NCBI RefSeq assembly: GCF_003337375.1 | Contig: NZ_QPJD01000014.1 | Coordinates: 62,001 to 126,000 of the forward strand | DNA: 64,000 bases | DNA from: Paenibacillus prosopidis | Lineage (GTDB): Bacteria; Bacillota; Bacilli; Paenibacillales; Paenibacillaceae | Direction: 5' to 3' | Part shown: one piece after another, positions 34,315 to 43,335 of the stretch | How positions within the stretch are numbered: position 1 is the stretch's first letter | How the letters are laid out: each line of letters opens with the position of its first letter | The notes under the pieces: model-generated | Database searches by the model: none | Told to the model about the DNA's origin: nothing | What the model saw: the letters and a program-made list of their open reading frames with translations, nothing else | Made by a program: the position numbers and the translations under genes

Positions 34315-34596
34315 TTAGACAAAAATCTTTGTCTGTATGTCGGCTCTGGAACAGATCTGTTTCCTTAAAGCAGGGGGAAAAGCAATAGAAGGAAACCGTT
34401 GATATTGTTGACTTTTAACGTTCTCACGGGCGATAAAGAATGACGCTCCGGAAGCTGACGGCATGGAATGGTTTAAGGCATTCCAAACAAAAATCGAGTT
34501 CCTGATGTAGTAATGTGCTGTAGCTTTATGTTGAAAGAATAAAGTATTGAATTCTCTTTGGTCGTTTAAAATAGAAGAATCATAATGTTCCTGCAT
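34315..34596 (-). pseudogene. Possible degenerate third copy of the small-protein family
   Basis: A 93-codon frame. It shares a spaced pattern with A and B: IFVWNAL against FFIWNLI, and a 20-residue block GASFFIARENVKSQQYQRFP against GKIYSFEAYMVKKQTVSVLP with identical G, V, K, Q and P positions. In a shifted frame near 34335-34360 the sequence CFKETDLFQS matches C-x5-LFQS of the paralogues. A frameshift and deletions would explain this. The ribosome site is poor. Similarity is weak, so this is tentative. Confidence 0.35.
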
Positions 34597-34671
34597 CTCT
34601 TGCTGTATAGAACGAAGGGAAGATAGGACTCCTCCTTTATGATAGGTTGGGTGTCGCCCCTAGCTTTAATT

Positions 34672-34853
34672 AAAGGGAAATCCTCCTGTTCATTTGTCTT
34701 CAAAAATATGTGGTGTGCCCTTTAAAGGGAAAACCTCCATGTAAATCCTTGGTTTTTCATGATATTGAACGAATCGGATTAAATTAAAGGGATGTTTTCC
34801 ATTAATATGATTTCGATATTGACCAATTAGATCAATTAGCTGGATGTTTTCCC
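34672..34853. repeat. Four dispersed short repeats upstream of rlmN
   Basis: AAAGGGAAATCCTCC (34672-34686), AAAGGGAAAACCTCC (34724-34738), AAAGGGATGTTTTCC (34786-34800) and TGGATGTTTTCCC (34841-34853) recur every 52-62 bases in an AT-rich, gene-free stretch (34597-34959). The middle two are preceded by TTAA or TTTA. Nothing else is seen there apart from the rlmN ribosome site. Confidence 0.6.
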
Positions 34854-34959
34854 GTTAATTCCCCTCCCCTTGTTTTAATAAAGAAATTTTGGGACAATAA
34901 GATACAGATTATTAGCTTCGGCTGCAGCTTAAGTAAAAGCTTTGAAAAGAGGAAAACGA

Positions 34960-36054
34960 ATGAGTAAAGAATCCATATACGGATTAACATTAGATCAATT
35001 GACAGCGTGGCTTATGGAGCGCGGACATAAGAAATTTCGGGCATTGCAGGTGTGGGATTGGCTTTACCGGAAGCGGGTAACGGAATTCTCCGACATGATT
35101 GATGTCAAAGAGGAGTGCATTCAATTATTAGCGGATCATTTTGCCATCCAAACGCTAACTGAGCACTCGAAGCAGGAGTCAGTGGACGGGACGAATAAGT
35201 TTTTGTTCAAGCTGAAGGATGGCAATTTAATTGAAACCGTATTGATGCGGCATAAATTTGGCTTATCGGTTTGCGTCACAACGCAAGTAGGCTGCAACAT
35301 CGGCTGCAGCTTCTGTGCGAGCGGATTACTAGCTAAAAGCCGAGATTTATCCAGCGGTGAAATTGTGGAGCAAATCATGAAGGTCCAGCTTCATTTGGAT
35401 AAAGCGCAGCAAGGTGAAAAAGTTAGTCACATCGTGGTGATGGGGATTGGCGAGCCTTTCGATAATTTTAAAAACATGGTCGACTTCTTGAATGTAGTCA
35501 AAGACCATAAAGGATTAGCCATTGGCGCAAGGCATATTACCGTATCGACCAGCGGCCTTGCCGATAAGATCGTTGAGTTCACCGATTCGAATTTGCAGGT
35601 AAACCTGGCGGTCTCCTTGCATGCGCCAAATAATGAGCTTCGGACGCGGATTATGAAAATAAACCGTGCGATTCCAATCGAGAAATTAATGCAATCCATC
35701 GATTACTATCTGAAGAAGACGAAGCGCAGAATTACGATCGAATATATTCTGCTGAAAGATGTTAATGACCGCGTGGAGCATGCCCTTGAGCTTGCCGACC
35801 TGCTTAGCGGCAGAAGGGATCTCGTCAATGTTAACTTAATCCCCTATAACCCTGTCGATGAGCACAGCCAATATCAAAGAAGCGAGCAGGAGTCCATAAC
35901 GGCCTTCTATGACGCGCTGAAGAAGCAAAGCATTAGCGTCAGTGTCCGCCTGGAGCACGGGACAGACATTGATGCCGCTTGCGGACAGTTAAGAAGCAAA
36001 CAGATCATCAAGGAAGCCAAGGAAAACAACCTTGACCTTAATCCAATCATTTAG
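34960..36054 (+). CDS. rlmN: 23S rRNA (adenine2503-C2)-methyltransferase, radical SAM
   Basis: 364 residues from ATG 34960 with AGAGGAAA upstream. The radical-SAM motif is GCNIGCSFCASGLL (CxxxCxxC), the glycine-rich SAM segment is VVMGIGEPFDNF, and the second catalytic Cys is in DIDAACGQLRSKQ. RlmN methylates A2503 of 23S rRNA and A37 of some tRNAs, tuning translation fidelity. The gene stands alone here rather than next to stp/prkC as the main copy often does, and the sequence after the cluster (SGLLAKSRDLS) differs from the B. subtilis enzyme, so it may be a second RlmN. Cfr is the alternative but the pattern fits RlmN better. Confidence 0.9.
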   Translation: MSKESIYGLTLDQLTAWLMERGHKKFRALQVWDWLYRKRVTEFSDMIDVKEECIQLLADHFAIQTLTEHSKQESVDGTNKFLFKLKDGNLIETVLMRHKFGLSVCVTTQVGCNIGCSFCASGLLAKSRDLSSGEIVEQIMKVQLHLDKAQQGEKVSHIVVMGIGEPFDNFKNMVDFLNVVKDHKGLAIGARHITVSTSGLADKIVEFTDSNLQVNLAVSLHAPNNELRTRIMKINRAIPIEKLMQSIDYYLKKTKRRITIEYILLKDVNDRVEHALELADLLSGRRDLVNVNLIPYNPVDEHSQYQRSEQESITAFYDALKKQSISVSVRLEHGTDIDAACGQLRSKQIIKEAKENNLDLNPII

Positions 36055-36082
36055 CATTAGGGTAAAAACTTAGGCATAGAGT

Positions 36083-36119
36083 AGAAGCGTATCCATTCAT
36101 GTGGGTACGCTTTTCTTTG
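36083..36119 (+). terminator. Terminator of rlmN
   Basis: Stem GAAGCGTATCC / GGGTACGCTTTTC with T-rich tail. Confidence 0.75.
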
Positions 36120-36254
36120 TGAAGCTAGAAAAATATCTAAAAAAATGTAGGATCTTATAGTTTTACGTAGTTTATCAGTAGTATTGAAGTTAGGTTTTCT
36201 GACATATATCTAACGAAGCAGTTCAATGATGTTGTTGGGGAAGGAGAGGGTCCA

Positions 36255-36983
36255 ATGATCTTATTCCGGCAAGTAGAGAAGCATTACGGTAATTTTCATG
36301 TGCTCAAGGATATTAATCTTCAGATTGAGCAGGGGGAAGTGGTTGTCGTAGTAGGACCATCCGGTTCCGGTAAAAGCACGATGCTGCGATGTATTAACCG
36401 TTTGGAAACCATCACAAGCGGTGAGCTGACCGTAAACAATATTACGGTCAATGACAAGAAGACGGAGATTAACAAGCTCAGGCGGGATATTGGGATGGTG
36501 TTTCAGCATTTCAATTTGTATCCCCATAAGAAAGTAATCGACAATATTACATTAGCCCCTATTAAAGTGCTTGGCCTGACGAAGCAGGAAGCTGAAAAAA
36601 CCGCCATGTATTATTTGGAGAAGGTCGGAATTGGTGAAAAGGCGGACCAGTATCCTGCTCAGCTGTCGGGAGGACAGCAGCAGCGCGTAGCGATTGCCAG
36701 GGGACTGGCGATGAAGCCGCAAGTGATGCTGTTTGATGAACCGACCTCCGCGCTTGATCCGGAGATGGTCGGTGAGGTGCTGGACGTTATGAAGACATTG
36801 GCGAATGAGGGCATGACGATGGTCGTTGTGACTCACGAGATGGGTTTCGCCCGGGAAGTAGCCGATCGGGTCGTATTTATGGATAAAGGACATATCATTG
36901 AGGAGGCAACGCCAGCTGAATTTTTTTCCAATCCGCGCGAGGAGCGGGCACGCTTGTTTCTAAATCGTGTATTAAATCATTAA
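36255..36983 (+). CDS. glnQ: Glutamine ABC transporter ATP-binding protein
   Basis: 242 residues, standard polar-amino-acid ATPase. Walker A GPSGSGKSTMLR, Q-loop VFQHFNLYPHK, signature LSGGQQQRVAIARG, Walker B VMLFDEPTSALDPE and H-loop VVTHEMGFA. GGGGAAGGAGAGGG precedes the ATG. It heads the order ATPase, binding protein, permease, permease, as in B. subtilis glnQHMP, and the next genes include the GlnK-GlnL regulators. About 200 bases of upstream sequence contain AAAATGTAGGAT and TTTTACGTAG, partly like elements upstream of the second glutamine operon. Confidence 0.88.
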   Translation: MILFRQVEKHYGNFHVLKDINLQIEQGEVVVVVGPSGSGKSTMLRCINRLETITSGELTVNNITVNDKKTEINKLRRDIGMVFQHFNLYPHKKVIDNITLAPIKVLGLTKQEAEKTAMYYLEKVGIGEKADQYPAQLSGGQQQRVAIARGLAMKPQVMLFDEPTSALDPEMVGEVLDVMKTLANEGMTMVVVTHEMGFAREVADRVVFMDKGHIIEEATPAEFFSNPREERARLFLNRVLNH

Positions 36984-37002
36984 GATAAAAGGGGAGATAT
37001 GA

Positions 37003-37866
37003 ATGATGTTGAAAAAATGGATGACTGCCAGCTTGATGATGATTGTAATGTCGGTATTTATATTAGCGGGGTGCGGGGGCGGCAGTAAAAATACGGCTGA
37101 AAGTAATTCCGGCGCTGGCGCTGGTGCTAGCGAAGAGACGGCAGCACCAGCCACGCTGCTTGATGAAATCAAAACCAGAGATAAGCTGGTTATCGGAGTA
37201 AAGTTCGACACCAAGCTGTTTGGCCTGAAAAACCCTGCGAACAATGAAGTCGAAGGCTTTGACGTGGACATAGCGAAGGCGCTCTCTAAAGCCATTCTTG
37301 GAGATGAGACTAAAGTTGAGCTGAAGGAAGTTACCTCCAAAACCCGTATTCCGATGTTGAATAACAATGAGATTGATTTGATTATCGCGACGATGACGAT
37401 TACGGAAGAGCGGAAGGAACAAGTCGATTTCTCCGACGTGTATTTTAAAGCAGGACAGTCTTTGCTTGTGAAAAAGGGAAGCGCGATTAAAAGTATCGGC
37501 GACATTACGAAGGGAACGAAAGTTTTGGCTGTAAAAGGCTCCACTTCCGTGGATAACATTAAAGAAAAAGCGCCGGATGCGACCGTGCTCGAGTTTGATA
37601 ACTACCAGGATGCTTTCAGCGCGCTTAAAGCGGGTCAAGGGGATACGTTAACAACGGATAACGCGATCCTGTACGGAATGATGGCGCAAGATCCCGGCTA
37701 CGAAGTAGTTGGTGAACCGTTTACGGATGAGCCGTACGGCATTGCGATCAAAAAAGGCGAGACTGCGCTAGTGGATGCCGTTAATGAAGCGCTCGCAGCG
37801 ATGAAATCAAGCGGCGAATACGCTAAGATCTATGAGCAATGGATCGGTGAAGCGCCGACTGAATAA
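37003..37866 (+). CDS. glnH: Glutamine/glutamate ABC substrate-binding lipoprotein
   Basis: 287 residues. Lipoprotein signal ends FILAGCGGG. The SBP family 3 body starts near residue 45: DKLVIGVKFDTKLFG, EGFDVDIAKALSKA, IATMTITEERKEQVDFSDVY (ligand-binding Thr/Arg/Asp) and KVLAVKGSTSVDNI. It captures the amino acid at the outer membrane face and delivers it to the two permeases encoded next. Ligand called glutamine from operon order and neighbours; glutamate remains possible. Confidence 0.85.
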   Translation: MMLKKWMTASLMMIVMSVFILAGCGGGSKNTAESNSGAGAGASEETAAPATLLDEIKTRDKLVIGVKFDTKLFGLKNPANNEVEGFDVDIAKALSKAILGDETKVELKEVTSKTRIPMLNNNEIDLIIATMTITEERKEQVDFSDVYFKAGQSLLVKKGSAIKSIGDITKGTKVLAVKGSTSVDNIKEKAPDATVLEFDNYQDAFSALKAGQGDTLTTDNAILYGMMAQDPGYEVVGEPFTDEPYGIAIKKGETALVDAVNEALAAMKSSGEYAKIYEQWIGEAPTE

Positions 37867-37939
37867 AACAGTCCAAACATAAGGGCGGGTGGCCGAGGCC
37901 ACCCTTCTTCTATATGTCAGAACTGCAAGGGGGATACTC

Positions 37940-38593
37940 ATGCCGGATTTCTCGATCCTAATCGAATACTTTGACGTGTACATGGAAGGATTTATAAACA
38001 CGATCTACTCCAGCATTATTGCCTTGATCGGCAGCTTTGTGCTGGGTACGTTAATTGCGATTTTCCGCATTTCTTCCATTAAGCCTTTGCGCTGGGCGGG
38101 TACGGTTTATGTTGAATTTATCCGAAACATACCGCTTCTGCTTGTTGTCTTTGTTTTTTTCTACGGACTGCCCTCGCTCGGTATTACATTAAGCGGATTT
38201 GTCTGCGGAACGATCGGACTTACGGTGTATACAGCGACCTTTATAGCGGAAGCCATCCGTGCCGGCATTATGTCCGTGCCTAAAGGCCAGACAGAAGCGG
38301 CACAATCTTCCGGTTTAACGTATGTGCAAACGATGCGGTATGTCGTTCTTCCGCAAGCGTTAAAAATCGTCATTCCGCCGCTAAGCAACCAGTTCATCAA
38401 TTTAGTTAAAAATACATCGGTGCTCGGGGTTATCGCCGGATTGGATCTCATGTATTTTGGTGATCAAGTCGCCAGCAAAACGTATGCCACCTTTGATACC
38501 TATATTTTTGTTGCTTTATTTTACTTAGTGATGACGCTTCCATTAAGCTACATGGCGCTTCATTTGGAACGGAGACTGGCTAAAAATGGTTAG
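37940..38593 (+). CDS. glnM: Glutamine ABC transporter permease
   Basis: 217 residues from ATG 37940 (AAGGGGGATACTC before it); a GTG far upstream at 37889 is not needed. HisM-type permease with about five helices and the EAA loop QTEAAQSSGLTYVQTMRYV. Second-to-last gene of the glnQHMP order, ending 14 bases before the next permease. Confidence 0.88.
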   Translation: MPDFSILIEYFDVYMEGFINTIYSSIIALIGSFVLGTLIAIFRISSIKPLRWAGTVYVEFIRNIPLLLVVFVFFYGLPSLGITLSGFVCGTIGLTVYTATFIAEAIRAGIMSVPKGQTEAAQSSGLTYVQTMRYVVLPQALKIVIPPLSNQFINLVKNTSVLGVIAGLDLMYFGDQVASKTYATFDTYIFVALFYLVMTLPLSYMALHLERRLAKNG

Positions 38594-38607
38594 AAAGGAG
38601 GAGGACG

Positions 38608-39258
38608 ATGGACTTTGCCAATGCTTTCTCAATCGATAATCTAAGGTTTATTCTTGAAGGCTTTTATATGACGCTAAAAGTTGCTTTCATCTCGATTATT
38701 TTGAGCTTTGTGCTCGGTTGTATTGTCGGAACCATCCGATATACGAAGATTCCGGTTCTATCGCCGGTTCTAGGTATACTCGTCGAAATTCTACGCAATT
38801 TGCCGCTGCTCCTTATTATTTTCTTTGCGCGGTTCGCGCTGCCGGATATCGGTATTCAGCTTGGCCCTGTATACGCGGCGATTGTTGCGTTGACCTTATT
38901 TGAAGGAGCTATGATATCTGAAATTGTCCGCAGCGGCTTGAATTCCATTGACAAGGGGCAAATCGAAGCGGCGCGTTCTTCAGGATTGAGCTACATAAGC
39001 ACCCTTTGGCATATTGTGCTGCCGCAGGGGCTTCGGCGTATGGTGCCGCCGCTGGTCAGTCAATTTATCTCTTTATTGAAAGACACTTCGTTGGCCGTTG
39101 TGATCTCACTGCCGGAGCTGATGAATCAATCGAAAATTGTCATCGGGCAAAGTTATAATTATGTAATCCCGGTTCTCCTGCTCGCCGCCTTCCTGTATTT
39201 CGCGGTCAATTATGCGTTATCCTTAATTGCAAGAAGGCTTGAGACTAAATTCATTTAA
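38608..39258 (+). CDS. glnP: Glutamine ABC transporter permease
   Basis: 216 residues, paralogous to the preceding permease, with EAA loop QIEAARSSGLSYISTLWHI. GAAAGGAGGAGGACG precedes the ATG. The two permeases form the heterodimeric channel with the ATPase dimer. A hairpin follows the stop. Confidence 0.88.
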   Translation: MDFANAFSIDNLRFILEGFYMTLKVAFISIILSFVLGCIVGTIRYTKIPVLSPVLGILVEILRNLPLLLIIFFARFALPDIGIQLGPVYAAIVALTLFEGAMISEIVRSGLNSIDKGQIEAARSSGLSYISTLWHIVLPQGLRRMVPPLVSQFISLLKDTSLAVVISLPELMNQSKIVIGQSYNYVIPVLLLAAFLYFAVNYALSLIARRLETKFI

Positions 39259-39281
39259 CTATAAGAGATAAGATAAATACT

Positions 39282-39309
39282 TAAGGCACCTCTATTGAGG
39301 TGCTTATTG
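39282..39309 (+). terminator. Weak terminator after glnP
   Basis: Stem TAAGGCACCTC / GAGGTGCTTA with a bulged G and a short T-rich tail; some read-through into glnK is possible. Confidence 0.55.
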
Positions 39310-39420
39310 TTCGTCCTTTTGTTCTATAAATGTGAAATCTATGTTAGAATATATCTTATTAAGAAGATAGGTTTATGTAAGAGAATTGATGTCTGACTCT
39401 CAACGGGGGCGGATCAAAGG

Positions 39421-40737
39421 ATGAATAATCTTATCAAAAATGAAAGACTGCAAATGATCGTTATAGCTTTGGCTACGGCGATTGGGGCGCAATTCAAGAT
39501 TAACCCCTTCAGCGGCGATTATTTCCGTATCGGTCTGGGTGTCAGTATCTTTTTATTTTTCTTACTATTTATGCGCCACTTGCCTTATTTAACGATCGGG
39601 ATCCTGACAGGAATATTTAGTATGGTCTTCCAGGCAGCAGATTGGATGATCGCTACGAATGCTTTTTCTATATTGGAAAGCATACAAAATAACTTGGCGG
39701 CCGGTATTTATTATGTCGTTTTTGCATTTGGAATGAGCAGGTTTCAAAATAGAATAAACGAGTTTCACCCTCTGCTGTTAGGCGCGGTTGTTTCAGTCAT
39801 TGATTTTGCCTCTAACGTGACTGAGCTCTTAATACGAGGTGTTTTGCTTGATACACATGCATTTTATTTGGGTGAATGGTTTCAATTATTGGCCATAGCG
39901 GTTGTGCGAAGTTATTTTGTGATCGGACTGTACAGCAGCATTTCGATTAGTCAAATGCGTTTCCTTCACGCAGAGCAGCAAAAACGGATGGAGCAAATGA
40001 TAAATATCGGCGCGGGTTTATATGGAGAAGTCTTTTATTTAAAAAAATCAATGGACACGATTGAGTCGATTACCGTAAATAGCTTTAATCTTTCACGCAA
40101 ATTAAAGGAAGAGAACTTGAACGGCTACAGTGGACAAGCATTAGGGGTTGCCCAGCAAATCCACGAAGTGAAGAAGGACTCCCAGCGTATTTTGGCAGGC
40201 TTGTTGAAATTATATGACACTGAAATCGTGGTTGATCTGAGCCTGTCGGAGATTCTCGATTTTGTTGTAAAAGGAAATCAAAAATACAGCGAGATGCTGG
40301 AGAAAAGAATCGTGATCGTAAAAGAAGTAGAAGCAAACTTCTTTACCCCGCATTATATTCCTATATTGACGGTACTAAACAACCTGGTATCCAATGCTGT
40401 AGAAGCCATTGAGAAGCATGGTACAATAAGAGTGCAAGTTGTTGAAAAGGAAAAAGAATTTATTTTTGTTGTTTCGGATTCAGGGGAAGGCATTTCCGCA
40501 AAAGATATTCCTATTATTTTTGAACCGGGTTTTACGACAAAATTTAATGTAGAGGGAATTGCGGCAACAGGGATCGGCCTTTCTCATGTGCGCGATATTG
40601 TTCATACTTTCGGAGGCGAGATCGAAGTGGAGTCATCGGAGAAGTCAGCCGGTGCACGGTTTTTCGTTCATATTCCAATAACCGCTTTACAAAAAGGGGG
40701 GGAAGCCGATGTCGATATCTTTCGTTATCGTGGATGA
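39421..40737 (+). CDS. glnK: Sensor histidine kinase, GlnK-like
   Basis: 438 residues. Six or so hydrophobic segments fill residues 10-185, then a cytoplasmic kinase: phosphoacceptor region AQQIHEVKKDSQRI, N box LNNLVSNAVEAIEKHG, G1 DSGEGI and G2 TGIGLSHVRDIV. Its partner is the YcbB-type regulator encoded next, overlapping by 29 bases, which identifies the pair as GlnK-GlnL, the B. subtilis glutamine-sensing system. GGGGGCGGATCAAAGG precedes the ATG. Likely senses glutamine and controls neighbouring uptake genes. Confidence 0.85.
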   Translation: MNNLIKNERLQMIVIALATAIGAQFKINPFSGDYFRIGLGVSIFLFFLLFMRHLPYLTIGILTGIFSMVFQAADWMIATNAFSILESIQNNLAAGIYYVVFAFGMSRFQNRINEFHPLLLGAVVSVIDFASNVTELLIRGVLLDTHAFYLGEWFQLLAIAVVRSYFVIGLYSSISISQMRFLHAEQQKRMEQMINIGAGLYGEVFYLKKSMDTIESITVNSFNLSRKLKEENLNGYSGQALGVAQQIHEVKKDSQRILAGLLKLYDTEIVVDLSLSEILDFVVKGNQKYSEMLEKRIVIVKEVEANFFTPHYIPILTVLNNLVSNAVEAIEKHGTIRVQVVEKEKEFIFVVSDSGEGISAKDIPIIFEPGFTTKFNVEGIAATGIGLSHVRDIVHTFGGEIEVESSEKSAGARFFVHIPITALQKGGEADVDIFRYRG

Positions 40738-41602
40738 CGACGCAGTTAGCAGGCGGATGCTGCAAAACATTATTGAGCATTGCAAGCTTGGTGAGGTTGC
40801 AGGTACGGCGGAGGAAGGAATGGAGGGAACCCAAATCATTCTTGAACTGAAGCCGGATATTGTGTTGATTGATTTATTAATGCCTAATCAGGATGGGATC
40901 GAGACGATAACGCAATTGAAAGATAGAGGCTATAATGGAAAGTTTATTATGATTTCGCAAATTGAAAATAAAGAATTGGTAGGACAAGCCTATCAAAGAG
41001 GGATTGAATTTTTTATCCATAAGCCGATAAACCGTTTGGAAGTGGAAGCTGTTTTGTTGAAAGTCAATGAACGGCGGAAATACGAGCGGCAAATTATTGA
41101 AATCAAGCAATCTTTAGCGAAGTTCGATCCCGTAGAATTAACACCGGTTCGTAGAGAACCGACAGCCCGTGAAGTCGTGAAGCCTATTCTGATGGATCTC
41201 GGAATAATTGGTGAAATCGGGAGTAAAGATATCATTTCCTTAATGGAATATTTAATTGAACACCGGCAGGCTGCCGACTTTCCGCCGCTAAAAGAATTGT
41301 ATGAGTCCATAGCCCGAACCTATAAACAAAGCAAGAGCGATATAGAGAAAGAGAGTAAAGCGATTGAGCAGCGGATCAGGCGGACCGTAATGGCTGCGTT
41401 AAATCATTTGGCTTCTATCGGTCTAACTGATTATAGTAACCCGAAGTTCGAATATTATGCTCCGCTTTACTTTGATTTTCAAGATATTCGGATGAAAATG
41501 AAGGTTATGGACGAAGAGCAGCAGCCTGAAAAAGGGAAGGTAAATATAAAAAAATTTCTGCAGGTCTTTTATATAGAGGTACTGGAAAAAAAGAAAAGCT
41601 GA
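40709..41602 (+). CDS. glnL: Response regulator, GlnL/YcbB family
   Basis: 297 residues. The receiver domain (1-120) has the phosphoacceptor Asp in PDIVLIDLLMPNQDG and Lys in FFIHKPI. The C-terminal two thirds (KPILMDLGIIGEIGSKDIIS to the end) is the YcbB domain found in GlnL. AAAGGGGGGAAG lies inside the end of glnK, so the two are translationally linked. In B. subtilis GlnL activates glutaminase and glutamine transporter genes; here it lies between two glutamine-type ABC operons. The end is a strong terminator. Confidence 0.9.
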   Translation: MSISFVIVDDDAVSRRMLQNIIEHCKLGEVAGTAEEGMEGTQIILELKPDIVLIDLLMPNQDGIETITQLKDRGYNGKFIMISQIENKELVGQAYQRGIEFFIHKPINRLEVEAVLLKVNERRKYERQIIEIKQSLAKFDPVELTPVRREPTAREVVKPILMDLGIIGEIGSKDIISLMEYLIEHRQAADFPPLKELYESIARTYKQSKSDIEKESKAIEQRIRRTVMAALNHLASIGLTDYSNPKFEYYAPLYFDFQDIRMKMKVMDEEQQPEKGKVNIKKFLQVFYIEVLEKKKS

Positions 41603-41625
41603 ATCATTTTTCGTATTCCATCATT

Positions 41626-41683
41626 AAAGAATTCGAATGTTCAATCTGTCAGGGTTCAGATTGAACGTTCGAATTCTTTTTTT
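41626..41683 (+). terminator. Strong terminator after glnL
   Basis: A 23-base stem (41626-41648 with 41657-41679) with one mismatch and a T run. Confidence 0.95.
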
Positions 41684-41704
41684 GTCATGAGGATCAAATT
41701 AAGC

Positions 41705-41773
41705 TTTTGTGTAAGGTTTATTTACATTTCGTGTAATCATTTTTGTAGGATGCTGTAGGTTGCTGTAGCGGAG
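41705..41773 (+). promoter_or_regulatory. Direct repeats upstream of the second glutamine-type operon
   Basis: TTTTGTGTAA (41705-41714) and TTTCGTGTAA (41727-41736) are direct repeats 22 bases apart, two helical turns, followed by TTTTTGTAGG (41740-41749) and by tandem decamers TGTAGGATGC, TGTAGGTTGC, TGTAGCGGAG (41744-41773). From memory, B. subtilis GlnL binds TTTTGT direct repeats, so this is a candidate GlnL site; the match to published spacing is not exact. Confidence 0.5.
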
Positions 41774-41840
41774 GAAGTACTATAAGGACGTGATAGAGAA
41801 CGAATTTACAAAAAAACAAGAAGAGAGAAGAGGGAGTTAT

Positions 41841-42650
41841 ATGAAGAAGATCGTTTTACTGTTGATGGGGGCCGTAATCGCGTTAACGCTTAGTGCCTGC
41901 GGAAATGAAAAGTCCACTGCAAGCACATCTGGGGGTACGGCAGAGCCTGCAGCAAATAAGGAAGAGGTTAAGAAATATACGTTTGGCACTGATGCGACCT
42001 ACCCTCCCTTCGAGTTTGAAAAGGATGGCAAGTACATCGGCATTGATATCGATTTGATCAACGCCATTGCCGAGGTAGAGGGCTTTGAGGTTGAACTCAA
42101 ACCAATGGATTTTAAAGCGATTATCCCGGCTATTACGGCGGGCCAATTGGATGGCGCTATTGCGGGCATTAGCATTACAGAAGAGCGCAAACAGGTTGTC
42201 AGCTTATCTGATCCGTATTACGAGGCGGGACTTTCGCTTATCGTTCGGTCCGACAACACGACGATCAATAGTCCGGAAGATTTGGCCGGGAAAACCATTG
42301 CGATTAAAAAAGGAACATCAGGCGCTAAGATGGCTGAGGAATTGGCGAAAAAATACGGTGCGGATATCAAATACTTTGACGACAGCCCAACGATGTACCA
42401 GGAGGTTGTCAATAAAAACGCCGACGTTACGCTGGAAGATTTCCCGGTTATTTCGTACAAGATTGCAGTTGACCCAAATGCTAATTTGAAGGTTGTCGGA
42501 GACCGGTTGAACGGTGATTTTTATGGCATGGCTGTCGGTAAAGATAATGAAGAGCTGCTGAAAAAATTAAACGATGGATTGAAAAAGCTGCAAGAAAACG
42601 GGAAATACGATGAAATTGTTAAAACCTATATAGGAACAACGGCAAAATAG
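41841..42650 (+). CDS. Glutamine-type ABC substrate-binding lipoprotein
   Basis: 269 residues from ATG 41841, with AGAGGGAG upstream; the GTG/ATG further left lacks a ribosome site. Lipoprotein signal ends LTLSACGN. SBP family 3: FGTDATYPPFEFEKDGKYIG, DGAIAGISITEERKQVVSLS (ligand Arg and Asp region) and TIAIKKGTSGAKMAEE. First gene of a four-gene unit ending in asparaginase. Glutamine or asparagine are the likely ligands. Confidence 0.85.
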   Translation: MKKIVLLLMGAVIALTLSACGNEKSTASTSGGTAEPAANKEEVKKYTFGTDATYPPFEFEKDGKYIGIDIDLINAIAEVEGFEVELKPMDFKAIIPAITAGQLDGAIAGISITEERKQVVSLSDPYYEAGLSLIVRSDNTTINSPEDLAGKTIAIKKGTSGAKMAEELAKKYGADIKYFDDSPTMYQEVVNKNADVTLEDFPVISYKIAVDPNANLKVVGDRLNGDFYGMAVGKDNEELLKKLNDGLKKLQENGKYDEIVKTYIGTTAK

Positions 42651-42686
42651 ATAACCGATTCACAAGAAGAAGGGGGGGATATATTG

Positions 42687-43334
42687 ATGTCCTCGTTGCA
42701 AGTTATTTTGGAAGCATTACCGATATTGCTGCAAGGTGTTCTGATAACGCTGAAGCTGGCAGTCATTTCGTTATGTATAGCATTTGTTATAGGCTTAATT
42801 GCAGGATTAATGAATACCTCCAATAATAAAATCCTTCGAGGTGCTGCAACGTTTTATGTTGACCTCATTCGGGGCACGCCGCTGCTGGTTCAGATCTTTT
42901 TTATTTATTTGGGCTTACCCGCTCTTTTGGACATTAGAATATCGGCAGAGCTTGGGGGAATTGCGGCACTTAGTTTAAATGCAGGCGCATATATTGCGGA
43001 AGTTGTTCGAGGCGGTATCATATCCATTGATAAAGGCCAGGTGGAAGCGTCTCGTTCTTTGGGGCTAAGCCGGTTTATGACGATGAGGCTGGTTATATTA
43101 CCGCAAGCGTTACGTCGAATGATCCCAGCTTTTGTAAACCAATTTATTATCAGCCTTAAAGATACTTCCCTGCTGTCTGTCATTGGAATCCGGGAATTGA
43201 CACAGAATGGGGAAATTATCATTTCTGCAAATTTTCGCTCTTTTGAAATATGGGGTGTCGTCGGCGTTCTTTACTTCGTGATCATCTATATATTAACCCG
43301 TTTATTCCGTCTGCTTGAGAGGAGGTTCAACTAA
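42687..43334 (+). CDS. Polar amino acid ABC transporter permease (GlnP-type)
   Basis: 215 residues from ATG 42687, with AAGGGGGGGAT before it. HisM-type, about five helices, EAA loop QVEASRSLGLSRFMTMRLV. It is the only permease in the operon, so the channel is probably a homodimer. The gap to the ATPase start is one base. Confidence 0.9.
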   Translation: MSSLQVILEALPILLQGVLITLKLAVISLCIAFVIGLIAGLMNTSNNKILRGAATFYVDLIRGTPLLVQIFFIYLGLPALLDIRISAELGGIAALSLNAGAYIAEVVRGGIISIDKGQVEASRSLGLSRFMTMRLVILPQALRRMIPAFVNQFIISLKDTSLLSVIGIRELTQNGEIIISANFRSFEIWGVVGVLYFVIIYILTRLFRLLERRFN

Positions 43335-43335
43335 A

